Assembly: GCA_016110215.1 (NCBI GenBank)
Contig: JADWQD010000018.1
Coordinates: 682,001-746,000 of the forward strand
DNA length: 64,000 nt
Reading direction: 5' to 3'
Source: Capronia americana
Lineage: Eukaryota; Ascomycota; Eurotiomycetes; Chaetothyriales; Herpotrichiellaceae
A program made the translations under genes and the position numbers. Position 1 is the stretch's first letter. Each line of letters begins with the position of its first letter. Under the pieces are notes generated by a model that made no database searches, had not been told where the DNA came from, and saw only the letters and a program-made list of their open reading frames with translations. Positions 54,030 to 64,000 of the stretch are shown in pieces.

Positions 54030-55986
54030 ATGGCATCGTCTTTGACTCTCTACGCTGCCTTTCTCGTCCTAGCATACCTAGTCGGACTGTGCTGCTACCG
54101 TCTCCTTCTCGACCCGTTGGCTGGATTCCCGGGCCCGAAGCTCGCGGCTCTGACACTCTGGTACGAGTTCTACTACGATGTCGTGAGACGGGGACAGTAT
54201 ACATTCAAGATCAGGGATATGCATGACCAGTACGGTATGTCATATGTACTTTATTTTACTTTTGCGCTACCCTACTCAACCCGGCCGGACCGGTACGAGT
54301 AAACCAAACAGCGCGGTGGGAAATTAAATTCAACATACTATTATTACACCCTGCTCTTGATTGCTTGCTTCCTTGCGTGCCTGCATGCATGACCACTTAC
54401 ATATTGAAATCGGTGGACGGGATTATGCAGGCCCGATCGTCCGTATCAGCCCGTATGAACTGCACGTCAACGACCCGGCGTTCCTCCCCGTCCTCTACGC
54501 CGGGGGAGCCAAGAGGCGGGACAAGTACGCGTGGGCGACTCGCATCTTCGGCGGCTCCGGCGCGGCCATAGCGACCGTGTCCCACGAGGTGCATCGCATG
54601 CGAAGGGCCGCCATGAACCGGTATTTCTCCAAGGAGAGCGTGCGGCGCCTGGAGCCGATTTTGAGCGCCAACTTCGAGAAGCTGGTGCAGAAACTGGGTG
54701 AGTTCAAACGGACTGGCCAGCCCTTGAACGTCAACCTCCCGTTCAGCGCGTTCACGAGTGACATCATCACCGAGTATTGCTTTGGCGAGTCGCACCGGTG
54801 GCTGGACAAGCCCGGGTTTAACGCCAAGTTCATCGACATGATGGCTAGTGTGCACGAGATGGCCGCGCCAGCGAAACAGTTCAATTTCATGGTCCTGGTC
54901 GACAGGCTGCCGGACTGGTTTGTCGAGAAGCAGGACGCGGGGATGGCGTCGTTTATCCAGTTCAGGCGGGTAAGCTACATGGGTACTCTGTTTTGCCTAC
55001 CGGGCGCACAATGATCCCACACTTCCGAGCTTTAGTGCGGCGACTAAGTATGTCCCTTTCAGGAGATGAGAGCCCAGATCGACGACATCAAGGCCAAGCG
55101 AGCAGCGATCGTTGACGCGAAGACGGTTCCTCCTGCGGTTTCGAACGCGACCATATTCGACTCGATCCTCGATAGCGATCTCCCGGACGAGGAGAAGGAG
55201 ACCGAGCGCCTGTGGCAGGAAGCGCAGGTGATTTGCATAGCCGGCACCGAGACGACGGCTTGGGCGTTGTCGGTCCTGACGTTCTACCTGCTCTCGAACC
55301 CCGAGGTGATGGCGAAACTTCGCACGGAACTCGACTCGGCCATTCCGGACATCTCGGCCCGCGTTGCGATCAGGGACCTAGAAAAGCTGCCATACTTGGT
55401 ATGTCGTGCCAACATGAACAGGTCAGCCTGTGAGACCCCTCAAGCCGAGCTGATATTCACCAGACCGCTGTGATTCAAGAAGCGCTCCGGCTATCGTTTG
55501 GCGTCAGCACGCGCCTACAAAGGCTCTGTCCGGATGAAGAGCTCATCTACAACGATGGGGAGACTCGTTGGAAAATACCTGCTAATGTAAGATTCCCTAG
55601 AGCTGTGCCGGCCGTGAGTACACAAGCTGAGAGTCTCGTAGACGCCTGTCGGCATGTCCTGTGCTCTCATCCATCTCAACCCCGATATCTTCCCCGAGCC
55701 GCTCGAATTTGTCCCAGAGCGCTGGCTGAGAGACCCGCAACTTACTCGTTATCTCTGCTCGTTTGCAAAGGGATCTCGGCAATGCGTCGGAATCAACATG
55801 GCATACGCACAGTTGTATCTCTGCGTGGCTGGGATTTTTCGCCGATATGGTGGTCCTGGCAACCCGGGCCCGATGGGCTATTTCGAGCTGTTCGAGACCG
55901 TGCGCGAGGATGTGGAGATCCAATATGATCTGTTTGTTCCATTTCCGAAGCAGGGCTCGAAAGGGATTAGGGTCCTCGTACAGTAG
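54030..55986 (+). CDS. Cytochrome P450 (Tri4/CYP58-like)
   Basis: Five exons (54030-54234, 54431-54969, 55063-55398, 55464-55586, 55642-55986) give 515 residues; the first intron is long (196 bp), the others 55-93 bp. There is an N-terminal anchor (LTLYAAFLVLAYLVGLCCY) and the hinge LAGFPGPK. The substrate-recognition-region block is PIVRISPYELHVNDP. Catalytic motifs are the I-helix AGTETTAWAL, the K-helix EALR, FVPERW and the haem loop FAKGSRQCVGINMA. The wording resembles trichodiene-oxygenase-type P450s, a resemblance only. It lies 1.8 kb upstream of a Zn2Cys6 regulator and far from the terpene cyclase. It is an ER-membrane monooxygenase with unknown substrate. Confidence 0.93.
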
Positions 55987-57781
55987 GCATGTGATCTCAG
56001 GCATGATATCGTGAACGGACATACCGGTGCTTTTTGAGCAATCTGGGAGTATCCATCATGCCCTGCTACAAGTGGAGTGTCTTGCCATGGCCGTCTTCCG
56101 AGGCTAATTTCTCACAGCTTCATACCTGCTTGAGCCTGTTAGCGCCTGTCACTGCAGTAGGAGACAGAAGAATGGTGGGGAGTTCGCAGACTCTCACCTC
56201 ATCTTGAACGATGTCACACTTACAGTAGCCGAATATTCGTAGTCACAATTGACTGTGGCTTGGGAAGTACTATACGAGATGAAGCTTTTCCCTCGCGTGA
56301 CCGGTGTCACTTAGTTACAAGACTTCGGATAACTGGTCGAAAGTGCTTGCCTCCTCCACGCATCGGCAAAATCGGCATCTTCTGGTCGCTTCCGCAGTGC
56401 CTCTTACTTTGATGATCCGGGTCTCACCAAGGAACATTTAGGTCAAGCAGGCTCGGTGCTATGACCCTTGATCCTAACACCGTACTCTTGGCCCTCCCGA
56501 GACCAAAGAATCCCCATCAAAGAAAATGTGGCGGTGACAAGGCTCGGATGCTGGCACACTTGATTAGATTCCACGCTTCCAGTGTGCTCGATGCGGCGGG
56601 AGGGCGTCTGCTTCCCGGAGACGCTAATAAAGACCCCTAATCAATCCTGGGCTGCGCTTGGAAATTTCTCAGGTGATACAGAGCCTTGCTCTCCAATGCA
56701 CAGAGGGTGAAAGTATCCGAACCGGCGACTTTGCGCCATTGTTCTATTGATTGACAGACGTATCATTGCTGGGAGGCTGTGCGGCTGGTGGACTATCCTT
56801 GCAGGCGGCGTGGCCGACGTAGCTTCGCTACCGTAAGGCTGGCAAATCAGCCCGCTGCGAGCTGGGGATGCTTCACCGCGTTACTACCGGCTCCTTTGCT
56901 TGCTCGCCCAAAGGAGAAAATAGTCGGGTACTGCTTCCTGAAACCTGACGCTTGATTCGTGCAGACTGAGGTGGTTGGAACCATCGCAATTCGTAGTCAT
57001 ATTTCGTGCCAGTACTTGCATGAGTGCTGAATACGTCCTTGCCGACTCTGCAGCTACTGCTACAGGAGACATTGACCTTGACGACTGACTCACTCAATCA
57101 TCATCCGAGGACATCAGAAAGGTGGGCCTGAGGAGGCGCCACTCTCCGGGTTGCTAGCCAGTAGAATTTATATCAACCACCGATTTTCAGCACAGAATAT
57201 CCCAGATTCCTTGGTTAGACTCAGTTGCGGCTTGTGTCGCTTGGGACCAGAGCTTGAATAGATCGGGGATGCTTATCGAAGAAGCGCCTAGATCACCGTT
57301 CCCATTGGATGACTCGCTAGCATTGGCTCCGATGAAGAGGGGACAAACAATGCAGCTTGGACTTTGAGTAACCCTGCGAACCTAAAAATGAGACCGGACA
57401 CGCAACTTCATTCGATACCACGTTGGCTGCCACGTTATTGCTCGCCACGGATTGGGGACCAAGGGCGGCCCTAAGCCCTACCGTAGTGCGGGAGGCCTGA
57501 TGAATATCATCATAGCCCCAGCTTTGCGCGCCGTGTAGATCGTACAACCTTGGCCACTGATCGAGTAAGGACCATCTACTCCGGATGGCACAGGATAGCC
57601 TGGTATAGGTTTGCCTTGAATCTCTCGTCAATAAATTGCCGGAGTCGCTGTCGCGCACCTCGCTTCCAAGCAGACTCGACGATCTCTGTGAAATAGTCAC
57701 ATGCGCTGTCACTGAACAATGGCCAGAGCAGATCCTCAGGGAGCGGCACCGACCGTTGGAAAGGGAACCGGAACCGACTCA
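55987..57781. other. Intergenic, no gene seen
   Basis: About 1.8 kb between the P450 and the Zn2Cys6 regulator. Short minus-strand frames near 56873-57097 and 57317-57782 lack motifs; the latter overlaps the regulator start on the other strand. Confidence 0.5.
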
Positions 57782-59442
57782 ATGCCCTGTATCAGGTGAG
57801 CCTGCCCGAGAAATTGACAATACACTTGCTCATCCTCCTTCTGGTTCAGAACAGTGCTAACTCGAACTGAAGCAAGAGCAAGCGCCCGATTCAGATTAGG
57901 AGCCCGCAAAGCAGCCACACCCAAGAGACTGAAGCAAGAAGTTACCACGACAGTGATGAGATACACGCAGAGGCCACAGATTCCACCGCGAAACCTCGCC
58001 GAAAGCAGCTTCACAGCAAAGTCAGAAGCGGCTGCGATACCTGTAGTATGCGCTTTGGCCATCCTCCTCATTATCCTCTGCACTGTGCTAACGGCTCCAG
58101 AACGGAGAAGAGTCAAGTGCGACGAAGCCAAGCCCAGCTGTAAAAGGTCTGGAGTGCTAACGTGTCTCTGGGCCCCCATACTTACCGTCTGCATAGATGC
58201 TCACACTCCGGTCGTAAATGCCTTGGCTACAACGTCCCCAAAGCGTGGATGTTTGACGGAACGACCCCAAATAGAGCAATGGCCCATCGAGACGAACGTA
58301 ACCTTGTCGTGGCCGAGCGGATGGAGGATTCCGACAAAGTTGATACGCAAGCGAATGAATGGTTGCCTCAGCAGGATCCGCGATTGTTGAAGTCGGTCAA
58401 TCCGTCCTTTGGAGCCACTTCGAGCGAGCTACGGAGCTTGGATTTTTGGCTGGACCAGACCGGCCCGACCTTGGCCAACTACGGGCCCAATTTCGGATTC
58501 TGGTGCGGCTTGATCCCCATGTGGGCGTGGGAGTCGGACATAATTCGACATCTTCTGGTAGCGACCACCCTCATCGACCAAGAGCTGGGTCTGTTTCGCA
58601 CGGCGACATCATCAGAACTCAGTCCCGCGGTTATCTGGCACTACCATGCTGCAATCCAGACGATGGCCACGACAAAACAGCCCAACAAATTCTGCCTGAC
58701 ACTCGCATCCATGCTCGCCTGGGTGTTTGAGACGTTGCAAAGGAATTACTCTGCTGCAAAAATCCACCTCCAGGCGGCGTCGCGGCTGCTATCGGAACTT
58801 GTCGCACCATCGAACAAGCCGGATAGATCCACGTTGGATCTGATAGTGCAGATAAAACCGGTCATACAACTGAGTGCGTCCTACACCAAGGCCGTTTGCG
58901 AAGACAACATTGACCTCCTGAACACTCGGACCGATGAGCCGGTTGCCGTTCGTGCAGAAGACATCATTTTCCCTCCTTTTCAGTCATTAATCCACGTGAG
59001 GGACCTGTTGTTGAATTCGATTTCAAGATATTTGGTGACTGAGAAGACAGAGCACTCTGCTCGTGTGCAGCGACTCTACGTTAAATATTGGCACAAGGCT
59101 ATGCGGCAGTATTGCAGTTGCAATAAGAAGTCCCACCTATCCAAGAAGACGGTGCAACTGTACTTCAATCTTGGTATGGCATTTCTTCCCGAAAGTGAAG
59201 CCGGTACATTCAGCTATCAAGCGACTCCAGACTCCATTAGGCATCTGCTGGAAGCATATGAACGAGTGGTGGCGGAGAAGCAAACGAGAAGCTCCGGACC
59301 AGAGAACAACAATATCGACCAAACGATCGTCATGGCTTTGGAGGTGATTCTGGGTCAAATTCACCACGTGCATCTTCGTGCGCGTGCTGCGTTGCTTCTA
59401 CAGAGGCTGACGGCACACCCTGAAAGGTCGAAATTGGCCTGA
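57782..59442 (+). CDS. Zn(II)2Cys6 transcription factor
   Basis: Exons 57782-57795, 57873-58045, 58101-58146 and 58197-59442 sum to exactly 492 codons plus stop. The first coding exon is 14 nt (MPCI plus two bases). The binuclear zinc cluster is rebuilt across two introns: GCDTCKRRRVKCDEAKPSC, then KRCSHSGRKCLGY. It has the C-x2-C-x6-C-x6-C-x2-C-x6-C spacing, and a basic PRRKQLHSK precedes it. The intron inside the cluster uses a GTCTGG donor. The rest is the helical middle-homology-like part (DFWLDQTGPTLANY and onward). It is a DNA-binding nuclear regulator, commonly controlling adjacent metabolic genes. It converges on the aldolase gene with only 40 bp between stops. Confidence 0.9.
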
Positions 59443-59482
59443 CTATGCCAGACCGTAAGACCGAGACAGGATAGTTGATTTT

Positions 59483-60313
59483 TCACTGCCACAACGGGTT
59501 CTGCTTGATCTCAGCCATCCACAATGGCCACACTTTCGTGATACAAGCCCGATCCATTGGTGCACAGGCCTCGATTTCCGCAGGGCTCAGAAAATGGATC
59601 GGTTGATGGGAGTGAACATTGCTTCTCTGTTCGGCTCGAGCTTGCACACGAGCGTTCTCGACGGTATATATGGCGTTGTACACGGCCTCTTCGATCGAGT
59701 CACCAAGAGCCACAAAGCCATGACCACGTTGCAGGACGACTTTGTGATAGGGATATTGTCCAGAGGGCTTGTCTGCCGCTGCGGCAAGGCTCTCGCCGAG
59801 ACGATAGTCATTCACCAACAAATGCCGCTCCCGCTGTTCGTGTTCAGAAGTGTACGCGCCGGCAATATCCCACACTGGCACGGATTCCCCAAGAAACCCC
59901 GTCTTGTGTATGATTGGTCTTAAGGCTGACGTGGTCGATTGAGTTTGGCGTGCAGAGCCAGATGTGACAGTGTAGGCGAGGACATCTAGAGCATGACTAT
60001 GCACAACACTATGCACACCAGGGAATTTGGCGAGAATCGCCGCATGGATGTGGTGCTCCGAGTAAGGGGATACAAAAACACCGTCTTTGACAGGCTTGCC
60101 ATCACTGATCCGGTATTCTGTGAAGACATCTGGAGAGGTGATCAATGCGGCAGCCGTACCGGTCAGGAAGCACGTATTGGGGTCCTCGGGATTGCGGACC
60201 GAGATGTGGCCGAATCCATCAAGAATGTCGTGGTGATGTAGGATATGTGAGGCATGCATCAGCTTCTCGCGCAGTTCCGCTGCGGTCGAGGATTTTGAGG
60301 AGCTTGCCATCAT
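59483..60313 (-). CDS. Class II aldolase/adducin-family protein
   Basis: Intronless 276-residue minus-strand gene. Fold signatures: GFGHISVR near the start, then SPYSEHHIHAAI with catalytic-type Glu86. VVHSHALDV carries zinc ligands His105 and His107, and QRGHGFVALG carries the third ligand His198. Such enzymes cleave or epimerise sugar phosphates (fuculose- or ribulose-phosphate type), or act on related hydroxy-acids or ketones. Fungal members of unknown substrate often sit in metabolic clusters. The complete metal site implies an active enzyme, likely cytosolic. Its tail-to-tail neighbour is the Zn2Cys6 regulator. Substrate cannot be inferred. Confidence 0.92.
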   Translation of the reverse strand: MMASSSKSSTAAELREKLMHASHILHHHDILDGFGHISVRNPEDPNTCFLTGTAAALITSPDVFTEYRISDGKPVKDGVFVSPYSEHHIHAAILAKFPGVHSVVHSHALDVLAYTVTSGSARQTQSTTSALRPIIHKTGFLGESVPVWDIAGAYTSEHEQRERHLLVNDYRLGESLAAAADKPSGQYPYHKVVLQRGHGFVALGDSIEEAVYNAIYTVENARVQARAEQRSNVHSHQPIHFLSPAEIEACAPMDRACITKVWPLWMAEIKQNPLWQ

Positions 60314-60622
60314 GTCGATCTTGCTGCAGAGCCGTTGTGCCTACAGGACAGTCTGATACCCTCACCTACTTATATGTTCCCACAGGGTGGTTGCAGCATC
60401 TCCGGCACCAATCGGAGATGAGGTAAGTCCGAGCCCGACAGTCGCAAATTGTCGATCTGTAAATTGCTACCAGGCAACCAACCTCTGGTTCTTGTAGCGA
60501 TCTCTGAAGATAAGGCCCGGGTTGGAAGTAATGTGGTTCTTAAAACCGTTGCGAGGTAGCAGGGGACCTCCGCAGGATAAGTGTTCGACGGTTAGCAGAT
60601 ATTGCTTTCAGTCATGTTGCCC
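60314..60622. other. Intergenic spacer
   Basis: About 310 bp holding the aldolase promoter and the 3' end of the CIR_N gene. Nothing specific recognised. Confidence 0.5.
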
Positions 60623-61537
60623 TTAGTTGAGCCGTCTGTCTTGACTGTCTTCGTACCGTTGACGCCGGTTGTGGTGATTCCGGGCTCCGTGTGTTGACTG
60701 AGATTCGTGTCGATGTCGTTGAGTTCGGTCATGTTGATGGTGACGGTGCCTGTGAATTTTCCCGTGCTCTGAGTCGTGTCTGTCCCTCGAGGCTTTCGGT
60801 TTGGTGTACCCATCATCCAAGTTAAAGTCCTCGAGACTGGCAAGGTCATCATCGTCCTGATCTCTTCTCTTTTTGGGCTTCTTGTCGTGCCTCTCCTTCC
60901 TCGCCAGTCTTTCCACCTCTTCCAGGTCGCGCTCGCGCTGGGCCATCCAGCTCTTTCTTGCCTTCTCATTCTCACGGAGAGCCTTGACACCCTTCTTCAT
61001 GGCAGCAAGCGGGTCGTTTGCATTAAGGCGTGCGATTTCTCTTTGTTGCCTGCGCGGATTGTCGTCACCCCATTTGTCTCGCTCGGGTTCGAGAGACGTG
61101 TACCATGTGGCTTTAGAATTTCGGTCGCGGCCGGTGGCGTCGGTGAGATAGACTGTATACGGATCCTTGTCTTGTTCTTGCTCGAGGCGGGGTTTCTTCT
61201 GAGGTGGTGTAGGGACTAAAGAGAATTGGCCCTCTGCGTCTAAGGCTGAGCCGTGATCTTGCTTGCCACCGCTTGAAGCAGTAGTTGTGCTCTCCACCGC
61301 AAGCCTGATATCGCGATCGGTGTCATCTTCGCCTAGTAGCTTCCGCTTCGACGTCTTCCGATCTCTCGTGGTGTGTTGCTTCAGAAGCTCTAGTCGATCG
61401 TCTGCCTCGTTTTGTAGGCCGCGCTGTTCTTGCTCGATTGCCTTGCGGCGTGCTTCTGCTTCATCGCGCTTCACCCGCTCGATATTGGCAGGAGAGTATA
61501 CGTTCCACGACTTCTTGGACAGCAAATGGAGGGGCAT
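60623..61537 (-). CDS. CIR_N-domain nuclear protein (CBF1-interacting co-repressor N-terminal / Leng1-like)
   Basis: Single minus-strand exon, 304 residues from the ATG at 61537; the open frame continues upstream, but into the divergent promoter. The N-terminus MPLHLLSKKSWNVYSPANIERVKRDEAEA is the CIR_N domain (residues 1-40) shared by CIR1, Leng1 and Cwc25-type spliceosomal proteins. The rest is charged: a KRRRDQDDDD-like acidic/basic coiled region containing NDPLAAMKKGVKALRENE, and a His/Arg-rich tail (HRHRHHQHDRTQRHRH). A role in nuclear RNA splicing or repression is inferred from the domain. It is divergently paired with SEC18 over about 313 bp. Confidence 0.85.
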   Translation of the reverse strand: MPLHLLSKKSWNVYSPANIERVKRDEAEARRKAIEQEQRGLQNEADDRLELLKQHTTRDRKTSKRKLLGEDDTDRDIRLAVESTTTASSGGKQDHGSALDAEGQFSLVPTPPQKKPRLEQEQDKDPYTVYLTDATGRDRNSKATWYTSLEPERDKWGDDNPRRQQREIARLNANDPLAAMKKGVKALRENEKARKSWMAQRERDLEEVERLARKERHDKKPKKRRDQDDDDLASLEDFNLDDGYTKPKASRDRHDSEHGKIHRHRHHQHDRTQRHRHESQSTHGARNHHNRRQRYEDSQDRRLN

Positions 61538-61850
61538 ATTGAAGATTGTTTGCGGAGGATGAGGCCGGTGGGGTGGCCCGTGGGATAAACCAAAGTGGCA
61601 AGGCTGAGACAAAGGTGAGGTAAGGCTGAGGCAGCGGCAAAACATCGGGTTGCGGAGTTGGAGGATGTCATCTTCGACGAGGGCTGTGCTCAGGCGGCGC
61701 AGTTGAGACCTTTGTTTGAAGTTGCCGTACCTGTCTGTATCAGTTGAATTCGTTTCTGCGAAAAGCGTCTTTAACCTAGCACGCTCACTATTCCACCCAC
61801 CACCCACTCCCGTCTCCCTTCCAACAATTTTCCTTCTGCCACCCCCAACC
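61538..61850. promoter_or_regulatory. Divergent promoter of CIR_N gene and SEC18
   Basis: 313 bp separate the two ATGs, so both transcripts start in this segment. It contains a CT-rich stretch ahead of the SEC18 ATG, a usual fungal transcription-start environment. Confidence 0.5.
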
Positions 61851-64000
61851 ATGTCCTTCCTCAATAGAAACAACCTATTTGGCAGTCCTGGTGGGCAGCC
61901 TCGCGATCAATATGGTCAACAGCCCAGCCCAAACCGAGGCCCGCGCCCTGGTTATCAAGGTGGTCCTCCCGGCGGATACGACACGCCTATGAACAACGGA
62001 TACGATTCTCCCCGATCAGGATATGGCAGCCCTGGCCTACCGGCAAGAAATATGCCTCCTCCGCGTCAGGTCGGCCATCAGCAAAGTTCTAGTAGAGGCG
62101 GGGGCGGCCATAGACCACAGGGGGGCGCTTTGACTCTACAGCCTACAAAAGCACCTGACAATACGTTCACCTTTCGAAACCTGGTGGCAGTCTCGAGCCA
62201 GGACTTCCCTCCCGCCTACGATGGCACCGACATCTTCCTCCTAATTAACGGCATGTACGTGGTCTCGGCACGACCTCTTGATCCGTTCCCACGAGGCACT
62301 ATTGGCCTGTCAGAACCGCAGCGATCATGGATGGGTGTGGCATTGACAGATCTACTGCAAGCGGAAGTCTATGACCCTTTCACCCAGGGTGGACAAGCAT
62401 ATATTGGTGCTATGGATATCGAACTTGGCTTTGCTAGTACCAGAAAGACGACAGATACGCCCTACGACCAAGATGACTTGGCTAAAGAAATTATCAAGGT
62501 AAGATGCCGAAGACCGCGACGGGGTTAACATCACACTGACACGAGACAGCTGTTCCAAAATCAGATGTTCGCTCCGAGCCAGAGATTCCTGATGGACCTC
62601 AGGAGCATTCCCCTGAACCTGACTGTCAAGACCGTCCAATTGGCCGACTTGAGCGAGAAGGCCGCTCCGACGACATCCGACCCGCATGCCAGAGGGATCT
62701 TGACACCCCAGACCCAGATCAATTTCTTCAAGGATGGCAAGACGCCGATAAATTTGAAGGCCTCGTCAAGACGACCAGCCGCAAATTCCATCATTGCTCC
62801 CGACTTCAAATTCGAAGACATGGGTATTGGTGGTTTAGACTCCGAATTCGTCACTATTTTCCGGAGGGCGTTCGCTTCAAGAGTATTTCCTCCTGGGTTG
62901 GTCGAGAAACTAGGCATTCAGCACGTCAAGGGGATCCTGCTTTACGGTCCTCCTGGCACCGGCAAGACGTTGATCGCCCGACAGATCGGAAAGATGCTCA
63001 ATGCAAGAGAGCCAAAAGTCATCAACGGTCCCGAAGTTTTGAACAAATATGTCGGCCAATCCGAGGAGAATATTCGTAAACTCTTCGCCGACGCCGAGAA
63101 AGAGTACAAAGAAAAGGGCGACGAGTCAGGTCTGCACATCATCATCTTTGATGAACTGGACGCGGTATGCAAGCAAAGAGGCAGCGGTGGCGGCGGCGGC
63201 ACTGGCGTCGGTGACAGCGTGGTGAACCAACTTCTCTCAAAACTCGACGGTGTCGACCAACTCAACAATATCCTCTTGATCGGCATGACGAATCGAAAAG
63301 ACATGATTGACGACGCTCTCCTCCGTCCCGGTCGCCTCGAATTACACATGGAAATCGCCCTTCCGGACGAACATGGTCGTGCTCAAATCCTCAAAATCCA
63401 TACCGAGAAGATGCGTGTTAACCATGTTCTCGACCCTGATGTCGATGTGACGGAACTGGCGCACAGGACCAAGAATTTCTCCGGCGCTGAGATCGCCGGC
63501 TTGGTCAAATCAGCCACATCCTTTGCCTTTTCTCGGCACATCAAAGTCGGCACCATGGCAGGCATCACGGACGACGTCGCCGACATGAAAGTGAAACAAC
63601 AGGACTTCGAGAATGCGTTGGAAGAAGTCAAGCCCGCGTTTGGTGTCTCCGAAGAGGAACTCAGCTACTGTCTCCGCGGCGGCGTGATTCACTTCAGCCA
63701 GTATATCAAAGACGTGCTCGAAGAAGGCAACCTCTTTGTCGAACAAGTACGCAACCCGGAGTCCACACCTCTCTTCTCTGTCTGTCTACACGGTCCTCCC
63801 GGGTGCGGCAAAACTGCTCTGGCCGCAAAGATCGCCATCGACAGCGGCTACCCGTTCATCAAACTGATCAGCAACAAAGACACGCTCGAGATGTCCGAGT
63901 CCCAAAAGATCGGATATCTGTCCAAAGTGTTCATGGATGCGTACAAGTCACCCATGTCCTGCGTTGTCCTCGACGATATAGAGGAATATACCGAGTGGAC
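61851..64000 (+). CDS. sec18: SEC18/NSF vesicle-fusion ATPase (partial, right edge)
   Basis: Exons 61851-62498 and 62550 to beyond 64000; about 699 residues are visible. A Gly/Pro/Gln/Tyr-rich leader of about 85 residues precedes the NSF N-domain (TFTFRNLVAVSSQDFPP and onward). The D1 AAA module follows: Walker A GPPGTGKT (349-356), Walker B IIIFDELDA and the sensor/Arg region MTNRKDMIDDALLRPGR. Then the D2 module: Walker A GPPGCGKT starting near 631, and Walker B CVVLDDIE. D2 is cut off at the window end. NSF/Sec18 disassembles SNARE complexes in the cytosol with alpha-SNAP, using ATP hydrolysis in D1. The intron (51 bp) falls after DDLAKEIIK. The gene looks intact as far as visible. Confidence 0.97.

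Noticed and set aside
60623..61873. Longer N-terminal version of the CIR_N protein
   Set aside because: The extension runs through the divergent SEC18 promoter; the CIR_N domain starts exactly at the ATG at 61537, as in the family.
1..64000. CRISPR arrays, tRNA genes, rRNA, transposons
   Set aside because: No regularly spaced direct repeats, tRNA A/B box pairs, rRNA-like blocks or transposase/reverse-transcriptase motifs were seen by eye. A tRNAscan and repeat-library search would be decisive.

Overview
The window looks like nuclear DNA of a filamentous ascomycete (Pezizomycotina). The protein genes are interrupted by short introns (mostly 46-95 bp) with GT...CTAAC...AG signals. The gene content is typical of that group: a HET-domain protein, a Pth11/SAT4-type rhodopsin-domain membrane protein, a Zn2Cys6 regulator, three cytochromes P450 and a fungal sesquiterpene cyclase. 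Conserved eukaryotic housekeeping genes are interspersed (rpb5, AGM1/PCM1, PER1, BFR1, SEC18). The species cannot be named from this sequence. I saw no tRNA, rRNA, CRISPR array or transposon.

Layout. 0-12 kb: an intronless HET gene, a PCI-domain (Csn12/Thp1-like) gene, a hypothetical Cys/His protein, a weak hypothetical gene and a rhodopsin-domain membrane protein. 13.5-22.4 kb: a small secondary-metabolite island of P450 (-), aristolochene-synthase-like terpene cyclase (+), a small Cys-rich gene (-) and a second P450 (-), with a 2.9 kb repeat-rich spacer. 24-26 kb: a divergent pair of a kinase-like gene and a gene with a PD-(D/E)XK-like motif. 26-30 kb: an NAD(P)-binding oxidoreductase, rpb5 and an F-box-like gene. 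30-32.3 kb: no gene that I can support. 32-42 kb: BFR1, an SDR, an amidohydrolase, phosphoacetylglucosamine mutase and PER1. 44-53 kb: an ankyrin/DIL protein, a single-pass membrane glycoprotein and a large USP-type deubiquitinase with SAP-like repeats. 54-60.3 kb: a third P450, a Zn2Cys6 regulator and a class II aldolase. 60.6-64 kb: a CIR_N splicing/co-repressor protein divergent from SEC18, which runs off the right edge.

How the genes fit together. The terpene cyclase and its flanking P450s form the clearest functional unit: cyclisation of farnesyl diphosphate followed by oxidation. The P450, Zn2Cys6 regulator and aldolase at 54-60 kb may be a second metabolic unit, but no core synthase is visible there. 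Splice models were built by hand. Every multi-exon gene given with exact introns sums to a whole number of codons, except where a problem is stated.
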